Assembly (NCBI RefSeq): GCF_029867415.1
Contig: NC_081186.1
Coordinates: forward strand, 26,043,915 to 26,107,914
Reading direction: 5' to 3'
Origin: Vicia villosa
Taxonomy: Eukaryota > Streptophyta > Magnoliopsida > Fabales > Fabaceae
Length of the DNA stretch: 64,000 bases
This document shows positions 23,922-33,377 of this stretch, piece after piece (position 1 is the first letter of the stretch; the number at the start of each line of letters is the position of its first letter). Position numbers and translations under genes: made by a program. The notes below the pieces were generated by a model. That model was not told the origin of the DNA and did not search any database. It was given only the letters and a program-made list of their open reading frames with translations.

Positions 23922-24349
23922 GTATCTTCTGAAATGAATGAGGAACATTTTTTTTTAATCAGAAGTTCTGATTGAATTCTTTTAGAAATTATGATTCGGT
24001 TATTACTAATGTTTCATTGTCTAAGTTGATTCAGAACCTCTTTTAAAGCAAAGCAGCTGTTACGCTTTATCTCGGGATGGTAAACCTGTCGTTACTATTC
24101 ATGGATAAGCGCGCGAGCAGTTGAAGGGACGCCGACCATAGGTAACTGTGCCAGTCACTTCATTTGTCTTTATTATCTCTCCTCACGTCACGTAACATTA
24201 AATGCTAGTCATCACTCGTTTCATTTCATTCTCTTTTAAATACTCTTTAAACTCTTCTCGTTCCCTCTCAACTTTTTCTATCTCCTTACATTCCTCATAA
24301 AGTTTGTCTCTCCCTCTCTTCCATATCAAACCCTACCTGCAAACCCATC
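23922..24349 (+). mobile_element. Spacer between pol and the env-position ORF, plus-strand Sirevirus
   Basis: No gene is seen. The first about 270 bases align with the corresponding spacer of the tandem copies (reverse complement of about 33060-33377). After about 24240 the two subfamilies diverge. Sireviruses commonly carry an extra ORF after pol, and 24350 opens one here. Confidence 0.55.
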
Positions 24350-24739
24350 ATGAACTCTTCATCAAGCCCAGGAAATCATGAAAATAATAAAAACATCAAA
24401 CGAAAAGCTGTTGAAACATCTCCTTCCAAACCCAAAAAGATCAAAATCACCTATGATCCTCTCAAGGTGAATCCTTTCGAAGCAATGTTGTCTGGAAACT
24501 ATTCTAGACGTGTGTTTCATCCTCCTGGTGAAAGCCCTCCATCATCTCCATCTTCTTCCTCATCTTTCGACCTTCAAGACTCAGCTTCCTCTGATTTTTC
24601 CTCTCCTTTAATCTCTTCTGAAGACATCTCTTCATCTTCACCCGCTGAGGATGTTGTCTCTGGTAAAGGTGGTGGAAGATCTGCTACAGGACCAAGTCTC
24701 CCTGATCCCTCGCCTGAAAGCCCTAGAAGCAGTCAATGA
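24350..24739 (+). CDS. Ser/Pro-rich ORF in the Sirevirus env-like position
   Basis: A 129-codon ORF lies between pol and the 3' LTR, where many Sireviruses encode an envelope-like or accessory protein. Visible features are a basic, nuclear-signal-like segment (KPKKIK, about residues 27-32) and a Ser/Pro/Asp-rich tail from about residue 60. There is no signal peptide and no membrane segment, so a membrane-fusion role is not supported. It may be the N-terminal remnant of a longer protein. The minus-strand tandem copies have unrelated sequence at this place. Function unknown. Confidence 0.45.
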   Translation: MNSSSSPGNHENNKNIKRKAVETSPSKPKKIKITYDPLKVNPFEAMLSGNYSRRVFHPPGESPPSSPSSSSSFDLQDSASSDFSSPLISSEDISSSSPAEDVVSGKGGGRSATGPSLPDPSPESPRSSQ

Positions 24740-25952
24740 GGCGTTTCATTTCTTCATGGCATGCTGGCACAGACGTGGTCTTAGCTAGGGTCCTAGGATT
24801 TGGTCTTAGTAGTTTTCTTTTTCTTTGTTGCACAACCTCTTGTAATCCTCTTTTGATGATCAATGAAAAAGTTTCTTTGTGTTTTACATTCCAGTAAATG
24901 TTTTCTTTTGTCGTTTTATACATCTGAATCTTTTTATATATTCTTTTTGATGTTATGACAAAAAGGGGGAGAAAGATAAATGATAAATGATTTGATTAAA
25001 TCTATCAGTTGCTGGGTAAAGGCTCCCACACATTCACTAACAAGAACTGCAAGTTCTATATGGTTTAAGTGTTTTTGCAGGTACCGAGAAGTGAAGTGAA
25101 TCTTCAAAGCAAACACTAGAAGCAAAACCATGGAAACTGAAGCAAGCTGAGTGCTGTCAAGCTTCAGAGATCAGAAGCAAGAAAGAAGAATGAATCAGAA
25201 GCACTGATAATAGAATTTGAATATCATTGTCTATCCTGTTCTGACAAAATTCTATTTGCCCTGATACATAAAATGTTATGGCTCTGATACATTATTTGCT
25301 CTGATACATGTTTTTAGCCTAAAATGCTCTGATACATTTGGCTCTGATACATATCATGTATTTGAATATACATTTTATGTTCTAACTCGTTCATGCTGAC
25401 TTTTGTCGTTTAGTTTTTGTTCTGTAACATTTCAGGATGTAGAGATGCTCAGATGATGCTCTGGTACATTCAACAATGTTCTGATACAAATCTAGCATGA
25501 AGTGATGTTGGTGGACATTCAAAGTTCTGAAGCTATCCGAGGGAAGCAGAAATCAGAAGATGTGAATGCTCCAAAAGATCCAGAAATTCAAGTTCTGAAG
25601 CTGTCCTCAATGGAAGCAGAAATCAGAAGCTGTGAATGTTCTGAAGATCAAAGAAATTCAAGTTCTGAAGCTGTCCAATGGAAGCAGAAGTCAGAAGCTA
25701 TGAATTCTCTGAAGGCAGAAGCTTATATGATCGTCTCTACCGAAATAATCAGGGAAGTCTTTTATCAAAGTTCTTCGAGTATTTATTTCAGGGGGAGATT
25801 ATTTATCTCAGGGGGAGATTGTTAATCTCAGGGGGAGACATATTCATATGCTTATGCTATAGCTGTGTAATTTGTCTTTTGCCGTCTACTCTTTCTGATC
25901 GCAAATTCATATCATTTATATATGTTTTTGTCATCATCAAAAAGGGGGAGAT
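24740..25952 (+). mobile_element. 3' untranslated region and polypurine tract of the plus-strand Sirevirus
   Basis: This is non-coding and dense in TCAGAAG-type motifs. 'GGGGGAGA(T)' is repeated (25794, 25813, 25831, 25945), ending in the polypurine tract AAAGGGGGAGAT (25941-25952) directly before the LTR. It aligns in reverse complement with 31529-32650 and 39682-40800. Confidence 0.75.
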
Positions 25953-27225
25953 TGTTAGAACAAGATTTGTTCTTATCAATTATCTTAGTTTTGATGATAA
26001 CAATAATATGAATTTTGCTTAAGATAATATGGTACTCTAATCCAATGCAATTTCCCTTTCAGGAAATATATAAAGAGTACGCATAATTCAGCGCTCAGAA
26101 GATGTGTCTCAAATGGTTCAGCATGCAACATCAGAACATGGTCTGGCAAGACATCAGAAGATGGTCGAAGCAGAATCAGAACATGGGTCTATGGAAGCAT
26201 CAGAAGAACATGAGATCAGAAGCACTGAAGATCAGAAGATGGTATCACGCTCAGAAGCACTTCAAGGTCAGAAGATCAGAAGATGCTGTGCACCAAGCTG
26301 TTTGACTCTGATGATATTCAAACGTCGTATTCACAAACATCAGATCAGAAGGAAGTACACGTGGCAGACTACGCTGACTGACAAAAGGAACGTTAAAGCT
26401 ACTAAAGGCTACGTCAGTAGACACAGCGTGAACAAGGCTCGAGGTAGTTGACAAAAGCGTATAACATTAAATGCAAAGCTGTACGGAACACGCAAAGCAT
26501 TAAATGCATTCAACGGTCATCTTCTCAACGCCTATAAATATGAAGTTCTGATGAGAAGCAAGGTTAACGATTCTGCACCAAAACAACTCATATCAAACTT
26601 GCTGAAACTCTGTTCAAATCTAAACTCAGAATCTTCATCTTCATCAAAGCTCACTACATTGCTGTTGTAATATCTTAGTGAGATTAAGCTTAAATTGTAA
26701 GAGAAATATCACAGTTGTGATTATCGCTTTTAAGAAGCATTTGTAAACTCTTGAATAGATTACATTAAGTTGTAAGGAACTAGAGTGATCAGTTGATCAG
26801 TATACTCTAGGAAGTCTTGGCAGTTGGCTGAGCAGGAAGTCTTGGCAGTTGGCTGAGCAGGAAGTCTTGGCAGTTGGCTGAGCAGAAAAGTCTTAGGAGT
26901 GAACTAAGCCTAGAGTGATCGTGTTGATCAGTAGACTCTAGAAAAAGTCTTAGGAGTGAACTAAGCAGTTGTTCCTGGAGTGATCAGGTTGTGATCAGAA
27001 GACTCTGGAAGACTTAGTTGCGGCTAAGTGGAAAACCATTGTAATCCGTGCGATTAGTGGATTAAATCCTCAGTTGAGGTAAATCATCTCTGCGGGGGTG
27101 GACTGGAGTAGCTTCGTTAACAGCGAACCAGGATAAAAATAATTGTGCAATTTATTTTTATCGTCCAAGTTTTTAAGTCACACTTATTCAATCCCCCCCC
27201 TTTCTAAGTGTTTTTCTATCCTTCA
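25953..27225 (+). repeat. 3' LTR of the plus-strand Sirevirus
   Basis: The LTR is 1273 bp, begins TGTTAGAACAAGATTTGTTC and ends TATCCTTCA. It is homologous in inverse orientation to the LTRs at 30251, 38404 and 46565. A TATA box (TATAAATA) lies at 26533-26540. Three tandem 25-bp units (GGAAGTCTTGGCAGTTGGCTG core) lie at about 26810-26885; the minus-strand LTRs have one such unit and instead duplicate a neighbouring 56-bp unit. The right flank CTCAC would be the target duplication, but the left end is in the gap. Confidence 0.85.
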
Positions 27226-27475
27226 CTCACTAGTAGAGTTTTTGCCTTTCGTGGGAATCGAACCCTGTACCCTGGGGTTCAAGTACATGTTCATTCCATT
27301 CCCACTACCACTTGAGCTAGTTAGCTCAAGTGGTAGTGGGAATGGAATGAACATGTACTTGAACCCCAGGGTACAGGGTTCGATTCCCACGAAAGGCAAA
27401 AACTCTACTAGTGAGGGGGGTAGAGAAGATCATGAGGTGACAGTGCCGGGAACGCCGAAGGCTCGGGCTGTTACA
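27226..27475. mobile_element. Foldback element E1 with inverted tRNA-like promoters (left end cut)
   Basis: A perfect inverted repeat of about 93 bp per arm is centred at 27320. The right side continues to GGCTCGGGCTGTTACA (27475). Each arm carries an A box (TAGCTCAAGTGG, right arm from 27323) and a B box (GGTTCGATTCC, right arm 27378-27388) spaced as in tRNA genes, so tRNA-like units point outward on both strands. The left arm begins exactly where the Sirevirus LTR ends. The about 60 bp expected beyond it (mirror of 27416-27475) are absent, consistent with interruption by the Sirevirus. Confidence 0.7.
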
Positions 27476-27494
27476 TAAAAAAGGCGCCTTTTTA
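27476..27494. repeat. Palindromic spacer between E1 and E2
   Basis: TAAAAAAGGCGCCTTTTTA joins the right end of E1 (TGTTACA) to the left end of E2 (TGTAACA). The junction is a palindrome centred on GGCGCC, apart from one extra A. Confidence 0.8.
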
Positions 27495-27882
27495 TGTAAC
27501 ACCCCGATATCCGCTGCACGCATCAACCGTGTCGGCCAACCGAGCATGTTACCGGCTTAATCAATAATCCCCCTAGGTCCGCTTATCGGCTGCCCAGGAA
27601 ATATTGTTTTTGCCTCCCGCAGGAATCGAACCATGTACCTAGGGGTTAAGTACATATTCATAGCAATTCCTGCTACCACTTGAGCTACTAGCTCAATTGG
27701 TAGCAGGAATTGCTATGAATATGTACTTAACCCCTAGGTACATGGTTCGATTCCTGCGGGAGGCAAAAACAATATTTCCTGGGCAGCCGATAAGCGGACC
27801 TAGGGGGGATTATTGATTAAGCCGGTAACATGCTCGGTTGGCCGACACGGTTGATGCGTGCAGCGGATATCGGGGTGTTACA
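27495..27882. mobile_element. Foldback element E2 with inverted tRNA-like promoters
   Basis: A 388-bp near-perfect palindrome has arms of about 192 bp with one substitution and one 1-base indel. It begins TGTAACACCCCGATATCC and ends with the complement. The centre (about 27688) joins two tRNA-like segments head to head, each with TAGCTCAATTGG (A box, right arm) and GGTTCGATTCC (B box). The tRNA-like parts of E1 and E2 are clearly related while the outer arms differ. E2 abuts the remnant 5' LTR of element H. No target duplication could be recognised. Confidence 0.7.
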
Positions 27883-28027
27883 GTGGGCAGAGAGAAACTC
27901 TGCAGAAAATACTTTCTTCTTCTCTTTTAATTTCCGCAAACCCTAATCCTACTTTTGTTCTTATTTTCTTCATTGTCATCTTTAACGATAAGGAATTACT
28001 CAAAGGTTCGAGAGTCTAATTCCAACA
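27883..28027 (+). repeat. Remnant of the 5' LTR of Ty1/copia element H
   Basis: The last 145 bp of the LTR match 50964-51108 with few differences, ending TTCCAACA. The upstream part of the LTR is displaced or lost at the E1/E2/Sirevirus junction. Confidence 0.85.
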
Positions 28028-28029
28028 TG

Positions 28030-28042
28030 TGGTATCTGAGCC
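28030..28042 (+). other. Primer-binding site of element H
   Basis: TGGTATCTGAGCC starts 2 bp after the LTR end. It is a one-mismatch version of the tRNA-Met primer site of plant copia elements. Confidence 0.75.
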
Positions 28043-28436
28043 TTTGGTTTGGAGATAGAGACCGGCTCACTTGTATCAAAAACACTTCCCGCAGGTGATG
28101 GGTAGAAGGTGTTCCATTGAGTGTCAACGGTGGTACAAGTGTATGTGGAAGAGAGAGCTTCCACATGAGGGGGAGCATTGTGTAAGACTCACACTTGAGG
28201 GGGAGTGTTGAGAATCAATTGTGAGGAAGAAGTCCCACATTGGTTAAAAAAGGAAAGAGTGAACACTTTATAAGTGAGAGAACCCACACACCTATCACCT
28301 TAAGGTTTTAGGTGGAGATGTGGTGTGTCTCTCACAAAGGTGTGTCCCAAAGTATAATGCTCCCTCGTTGACCCCCTCCGAGTTGCCTCCAACGGTGGTA
28401 TCTAGAGCTCCGGTTAATCGATTCAAGGCAAGAAGA
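28043..28436 (+). mobile_element. Leader of H, with a possible second LTR-like junction
   Basis: GAGGGGGAGTGTTGAGAATC (about 28196-28215) looks like a polypurine tract joined to an LTR start. TGGTATCTAGAGC (about 28396) looks like a primer site. The roughly 190 bp between could be a small LTR relic or TRIM-like LTR inserted in the leader. CCCACATTGG and TATAAGTGAGAGAACCCAC are typical of legume LTR text. No second end or target duplication was confirmed. Confidence 0.35.
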
Positions 28437-30250
28437 ATGGCGATGGCAATGAATCATCAGAATGGGCATTTTCCAGCAACACTGCCAATTCTGAAAGGAG
28501 ATAACTATGAGAATTGGTGCAAGCAGATGAAAGTTGTATTATGTTGTCAAGATCTTTGGGATCTTGTAAAAGAAGGGATAGAACCGCTTGTAGAAGGTGC
28601 GAAGGAGGAACAAAAGGATGCACATAAAGAATTGAAGAAGAAATATTATAAATCTCTCTTTATAATCCATCAATGTCTGAGTCCAGACAATTTTGAAAAG
28701 GTTAGTGATATAGAATCTTCAAAAGAAGCTTGGGAGATTCTTGAAAAATCTTTTAGAGGTGTAGAAAAGGTGAAAGAGGTGAAGTTACAAACTCACAAGA
28801 GAACGTATGAATTGCTTCAGATAGAAGATAACGAAAGCATAACTGATTTCTTCACTAGGGTTACGAAACTAGTGAATCAAATCAAGATATATGGAGAAGT
28901 GTTAACAACAAAAGCTGTTGTTTCGAAGATTTTGAGGTCTTTAGCCCTAAGTTCGACCTTATCGTGGTAGCCATAGAGGAATCGAAAGATTTGTCGAAGT
29001 TTACAAAAGAAGAGCTTCAAGGGACGCTTGAATCTCATGAACAAAGAATGGTTGAAAGAGTTGCGGGCAAGTCGGAGAGCGGTGTGGCTATGCAAGCTCA
29101 GTCAGCAAACAAAAAGAAAGGCAAAGGAAGTTGGACTGGAAATAAAGGTAGAGGTGGCTACAACAATTCGACTGGTCGAAATCAACAAGAAGGAAATTGG
29201 TCGAATCAGAGAAAACCCTCTTACCAAGGCAACCAAAGAGGTGGTGGTGCAGGTAGAGGAAGAGGTGGTGGTCGAAAGCCTGACAAGAGTCACATTCTAT
29301 GTTTCAATTGTCAGAAGTATGGTCACTATTCGACAGCTTTTCCAGAAAAGAATAAAAGTCAAGAAAGTGATGCAAAGCTTGCAAAACAAGAAGAAGAAGA
29401 GATGTTGATGATGGTCACAACAAAAGATGAAGATAAATTCAAGGACCAATGGTACTTGGATTCAGGATGCTCATCACATATGTTTGGAAGAAAAGATTGG
29501 TTTGTCAACATAAAACCCTCAATGAAGAACATGGTGAAATTTGCAAATGACAATACTCTAGCAGCTGAAGGTATTGGTGATGTAATGATTACGAGGAAAG
29601 ATAGAAAGAGGTCAGTAATTTCCAAGGTGTTGTACATACCAGGCATGAAGAGCAACTTACTTAGCATTGGGTTGTTGGTTGAAAAGAACTACAAGGTTTC
29701 GATCAAAGACAAGATGATGAGAGTTGTCGGCGTAAGTGGGAGGATAATCTTGAAGGCTCCTACGTCACAGAATAGAACCTTCAAGATCGAACTAAATGTG
29801 ATGGAGCACGAGTGCCTTGCAAATGCAGCTAGTAGTGATGAATGGATATGGCACTATCGACTAGGCCATCTCAACTTCAATGACATCAGAGAGTTGAAAA
29901 GAAGAAATATGGTTTCAGGGTTACCAGAAATCGACATTCCAAGAGAAGTGTGTGGGGAATGTGTACAGGCAAAGCAACACAAGAGCAGCTTCAGCAAGGA
30001 TGCAAGAAGCAAGTCGAAGGCAATCCTTGATGTCATATACTCTAATGTATGTGGACCAATCCAGGTGGATTCGAATGGAGGTAACAAATACTTTGTTACA
30101 TTCATAGATGATTTTAGTCGAAAACTATGGACTTACCCGATCAAGAAGAAAAGTGAAGTGATCGAGGTATTTGCCAAGTTCAAATCTATGGTCGAAAGAC
30201 AAAGTGGTCGAAAGCTCAAAGTTTTGAGAACTGATGGTGGTGGAGAATAT
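28437..30250 (+). pseudogene. Ty1/copia gag-protease-integrase (5' half), element H
   Basis: Gag starts at ATG 28437 (MAMAMNHQ) with a UBN2/copia-type Gag region. It reaches a stop at 28968; the reading resumes in another frame (open 28964-30250), so a frameshift separates them. The second part has a Gly/Arg-rich RNA-binding tract, a zinc knuckle whose last Cys is Phe (CFNC..H..F), a protease motif (WYLDSGCSSHM), the integrase zinc region and the integrase core. The first catalytic Asp of the core is Asn (YSNVCGP; GAT to AAT). The frame is broken at 30250 by the nested Sirevirus tandem and continues at 47848. The element is inactive. Confidence 0.85.
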
Positions 30251-31528
30251 TGAAGGATAGAAAAACACTTAGAAAGGGGGGGATTGAATAAGTGTGACTT
30301 TAAAATCTTGGGCGATAAAAATAAATTGCACAATTATTTTTATCCTGGTTCGCTGTTAACGAAGCTACTCCAGTCCACCCCCGCAGAGATGATTTACCTC
30401 AACTGAGGATTTAATCCACTAATCGCACGGATTACAATGGTTTTCCACTTAGCCGCAACTAAGTCTTCCAGAGTCTTCTGATCACACACTGATCACTCCA
30501 GGAACAACTGCTTAGTTCACTCCTAAGACTTTTCTAGAGTCTACTGATCAACACGATCACTCTAGGCTTAGTTCACTCCTAAGACTTTTTCTAGAGTCTA
30601 CTGATCAACACGATCACTCTAGGCTTAGTTCACTCCTAAGACTTTCTGCTCAGCCAACTGCCAAGACTTCCTAGAGTATACTGATCAACCAATCACTCTA
30701 GTTCCTTACAACTTAATGTAATCTATTCAAGAGTTTACAAATGCTTCTTAAAAGCGATAATCACAACTGTGATATTTCTCTTAACGTTTAAGCTTAATCT
30801 CACTAAAATATTACAACAGCAATGTAGTGAGCTTTGATGAAGATGAAGATTCTGAGTTTAGATTTGAACAGCGTTTCAGCAAGTTTGATATAAGTTGTTT
30901 TGGTGCAGAATCGTTAACCTTGCTTCTTATCAGAACTTCATATTTATAGGCGTTGAGAAGATGACCGTTGAATGCATTTAATGCTTTGCGTGTTCCGTAC
31001 AGCTTTGCATTTAATGTTATACGCTTTTGTCAACTACCTCGAGCCTTGTTCACGCTGTGTCTACTGACGTAGCCTTTAGTAGCTTTAACGTTCCTTTTGT
31101 CAGTCAGCGTAGTCTGCCACGTGTACTTCCTTCTGATCTGATGTTTGTGAATACGACGTTTGAATATCATCAGAGTCAAACAGCTTGGTGCACAGCATCT
31201 TCTGATCTTCTGACCTTGAAGTGCTTCTGAGCGTGATACCATCTTCTGATCTTCAGTGCTTCTGATCTCATGTTCTTCTGATGCTTTCATAGACCCATGT
31301 TCTGATTCTGCTTCGACCATCTTCTGATGTCTTGCCAGACCATGTTCTGATGTTGCATACTGAACCATTTGAGATACAACTTCTGAGCGCTGAATTATGC
31401 GTACTCTTTATATATTTCCTGAAAGGGAAATTGCATTGGATTAGAGTACCATATTATCTTAAGCAAAATTCATATTATTGTTATCATCAAAACTAAGATA
31501 ATTGATAAGAACAAATCTTGTTCTAACA
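30251..31528 (-). repeat. Sirevirus LTR A (3' LTR on the minus strand)
   Basis: On the minus strand it starts TGTTAGAACAAG and ends TATCCTTCA. The inverted TATA box is at 30941-30948. A 56-bp unit (CTAGAGTCTACTGATCAACA core) is duplicated at about 30534-30645. It differs from LTRs B and C by only a few bases, for example AACCAATC where B and C have AACCGATC (near 30689). Confidence 0.9.
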
Positions 31529-33377
31529 ATCTCCCCCTTTTTGATGATGACAAAAACATATATAAATGATATGAATTTGCGATCAGAAAGAGTAGACGGC
31601 AAAAGACAAATTACACAGCTATAGCATAAGCATATGAATAAGTCTCCCCCTGAGATTAACAATCTCCCCCTGAGATAAATAATCTCCCCCTGAAATAAAT
31701 ACTCGAAGAACTTTGATAAAAGGCTTCCCTGATTATTTCGGTAGAGACGATCATATAAGCTTTTGTCTTCAGAGAATTCATAGCTTCTGACTTCTGCTTC
31801 CATTGGACAGCTTCAGAACTTGAATTTCTTTAGATCCTTAGAACACTCACAGCTTCTGACTTCTGCTTCCATTCAGGACAGCTTCAGAACTTGAATTTCT
31901 TTGATCTTCAGAACATTCACATCTTCTGATTTCTGCTTCCCTCGGATAGCTTCAGAACTTTGAATGTCTACCAACATCACTTCATGCTAGATTTGTATCA
32001 GAACATTGTTGAATGTACCAGAGCATCATCAGAGCATCTCTACATCCTGAAATGTTACAGAACAAAAACTAAACGACAAAAGTCAGCATGAACGAGTTAG
32101 AACATAAAATGTATATTCAAATACATGATATGTATCATAGCCAAATGTATCAGAGCATTTAGGCTCAAAACGTGTATCAGAGCAAATGATGTATCAGAGC
32201 CATAACATTATATGTATCAAAGCAAATAGAATTTTGTCAGAACAGGATAGACAATGATATTCAAATTCTATTATTAGTGCTTCTGATTCATTCTTCTTTC
32301 TTGCTTCTGATTTCTGAAGCTTGATAGCACTCAGCTTGCTTCAGTTTCCATGGTTTTGCTTCTAGTGTTTGCTTTGAAGATTCACTTCACTTCTCTGTAC
32401 CTGCAAAACACTTAAACCATATAGAACTTGCAGTTCTTGTTAGTGAATGTGTGGGAGCCTTTACCCAGCAACTGATAGATTTAATCAAATCATTTATCAT
32501 TTATCTTTCTCCCCCTTTTTGTCATAACATCAAAAAGAATATTTAAAAAAAAAATTCAGATGTATAAAACGACAAAAGAAAACATTTACTGGAATGTAAA
32601 ACAAAGAAACTTTTTCATTGATAATCAAAAGATATTACAAAAGGTTCCTATGTTTAACAAGCAGAAGCAGCAAGGAAAAGAAAACTACAAAGTAGAATTT
32701 CCAAAGAGGAAATGACTACAAAAATTAAAAAATACAACATTCGGTCAAGAAACTCAACATAGAAGTTGAGTATATCTTCCCACAACTCAAGAAAGTCTTC
32801 TGTCTTTGGATGAAAGTTGATAACAACATCAAAGAAGAGTCTGACTTGAGCGGTATTAGAAGAGCCATCCCGAGATGCACAGAGATCTGTCGTCTTTGAG
32901 TCATGGAGCTTCAACAGGCTTAGGGTGAACGCTAGGTTTTGAGAGAAGAAATGAAAACCGAGAGAGAGAGAGAGAGAGAAAACTTTTAAGAGGAAAACAA
33001 AAAGATAGGAAACCAAAAACCATTTTGAAGAGTATTTAAAAGAAAATAAAGTGAAACGAATGATGAAAAGCATTTAATGTTACGTGACGTGAGGAGAGAT
33101 AATAAAGACAAATGAGGTGACTAGCACAGTTACCTATGGTCGGCGTCCCTTCAACTGCACGCACGTTTATCCATGAATAGTAACAACAGGTTTACCATCC
33201 CGAGATAAAACGTAACAGCTGTTTTGCTTTAAAAGAGGTTCTGAATCAACTTAGACAATGAAACGTTAGTAATAACCGAATCATAATTTCTAAAAGAATT
33301 TAATCAGAACTTCTGATTGAAAGAAATGTTCCACATTCATTTCAGAAGATACTCATACATGAGAACTTCTCATCTTC
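31529..33377 (-). mobile_element. 3' untranslated region, body 1 of the Sirevirus tandem
   Basis: The inverted polypurine tract (ATCTCCCCCTTTTTG) is at 31529-31543. 'CTCCCCCTGA' repeats follow near 31643-31692. Then comes CTTCTGA-rich non-coding DNA up to the pol stop, containing one weak ORF (32654-33073). It corresponds to 39682-41538. Confidence 0.8.
32654..33073 (-). CDS. Weak ORF in the env-like position, body 1 (139 codons)
   Basis: The ORF lies between pol and the 3' LTR. The N-terminal half reads through a GA/CT microsatellite, giving a Ser/Leu run. The C-terminus is hydrophobic (about residues 112-139, FLIFVVISSLEILLCSFLF), possibly a membrane segment. No known domain was recognised. 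Its sequence is unrelated to the 129-codon ORF at 24350 in the sister subfamily. It may be chance; confidence in coding is low. Confidence 0.25.
   Translation of the reverse strand: MLFIIRFTLFSFKYSSKWFLVSYLFVFLLKVFSLSLSLGFHFFSQNLAFTLSLLKLHDSKTTDLCASRDGSSNTAQVRLFFDVVINFHPKTEDFLELWEDILNFYVEFLDRMLYFLIFVVISSLEILLCSFLFLAASAC

Noticed and set aside
27143..27547. ORFs through the foldback E1 on both strands
   Set aside because: A palindrome gives mirror-image open frames; the tRNA-like boxes explain the sequence better.
31027..31368. ORFs of 67 and 112 codons on opposite strands (also 26104-26454, 39180-39521, 47341-47682)
   Set aside because: They recur only because the LTR recurs; both strands are open owing to the CTTCTGA/TCAGAAG composition, and no domain is seen.
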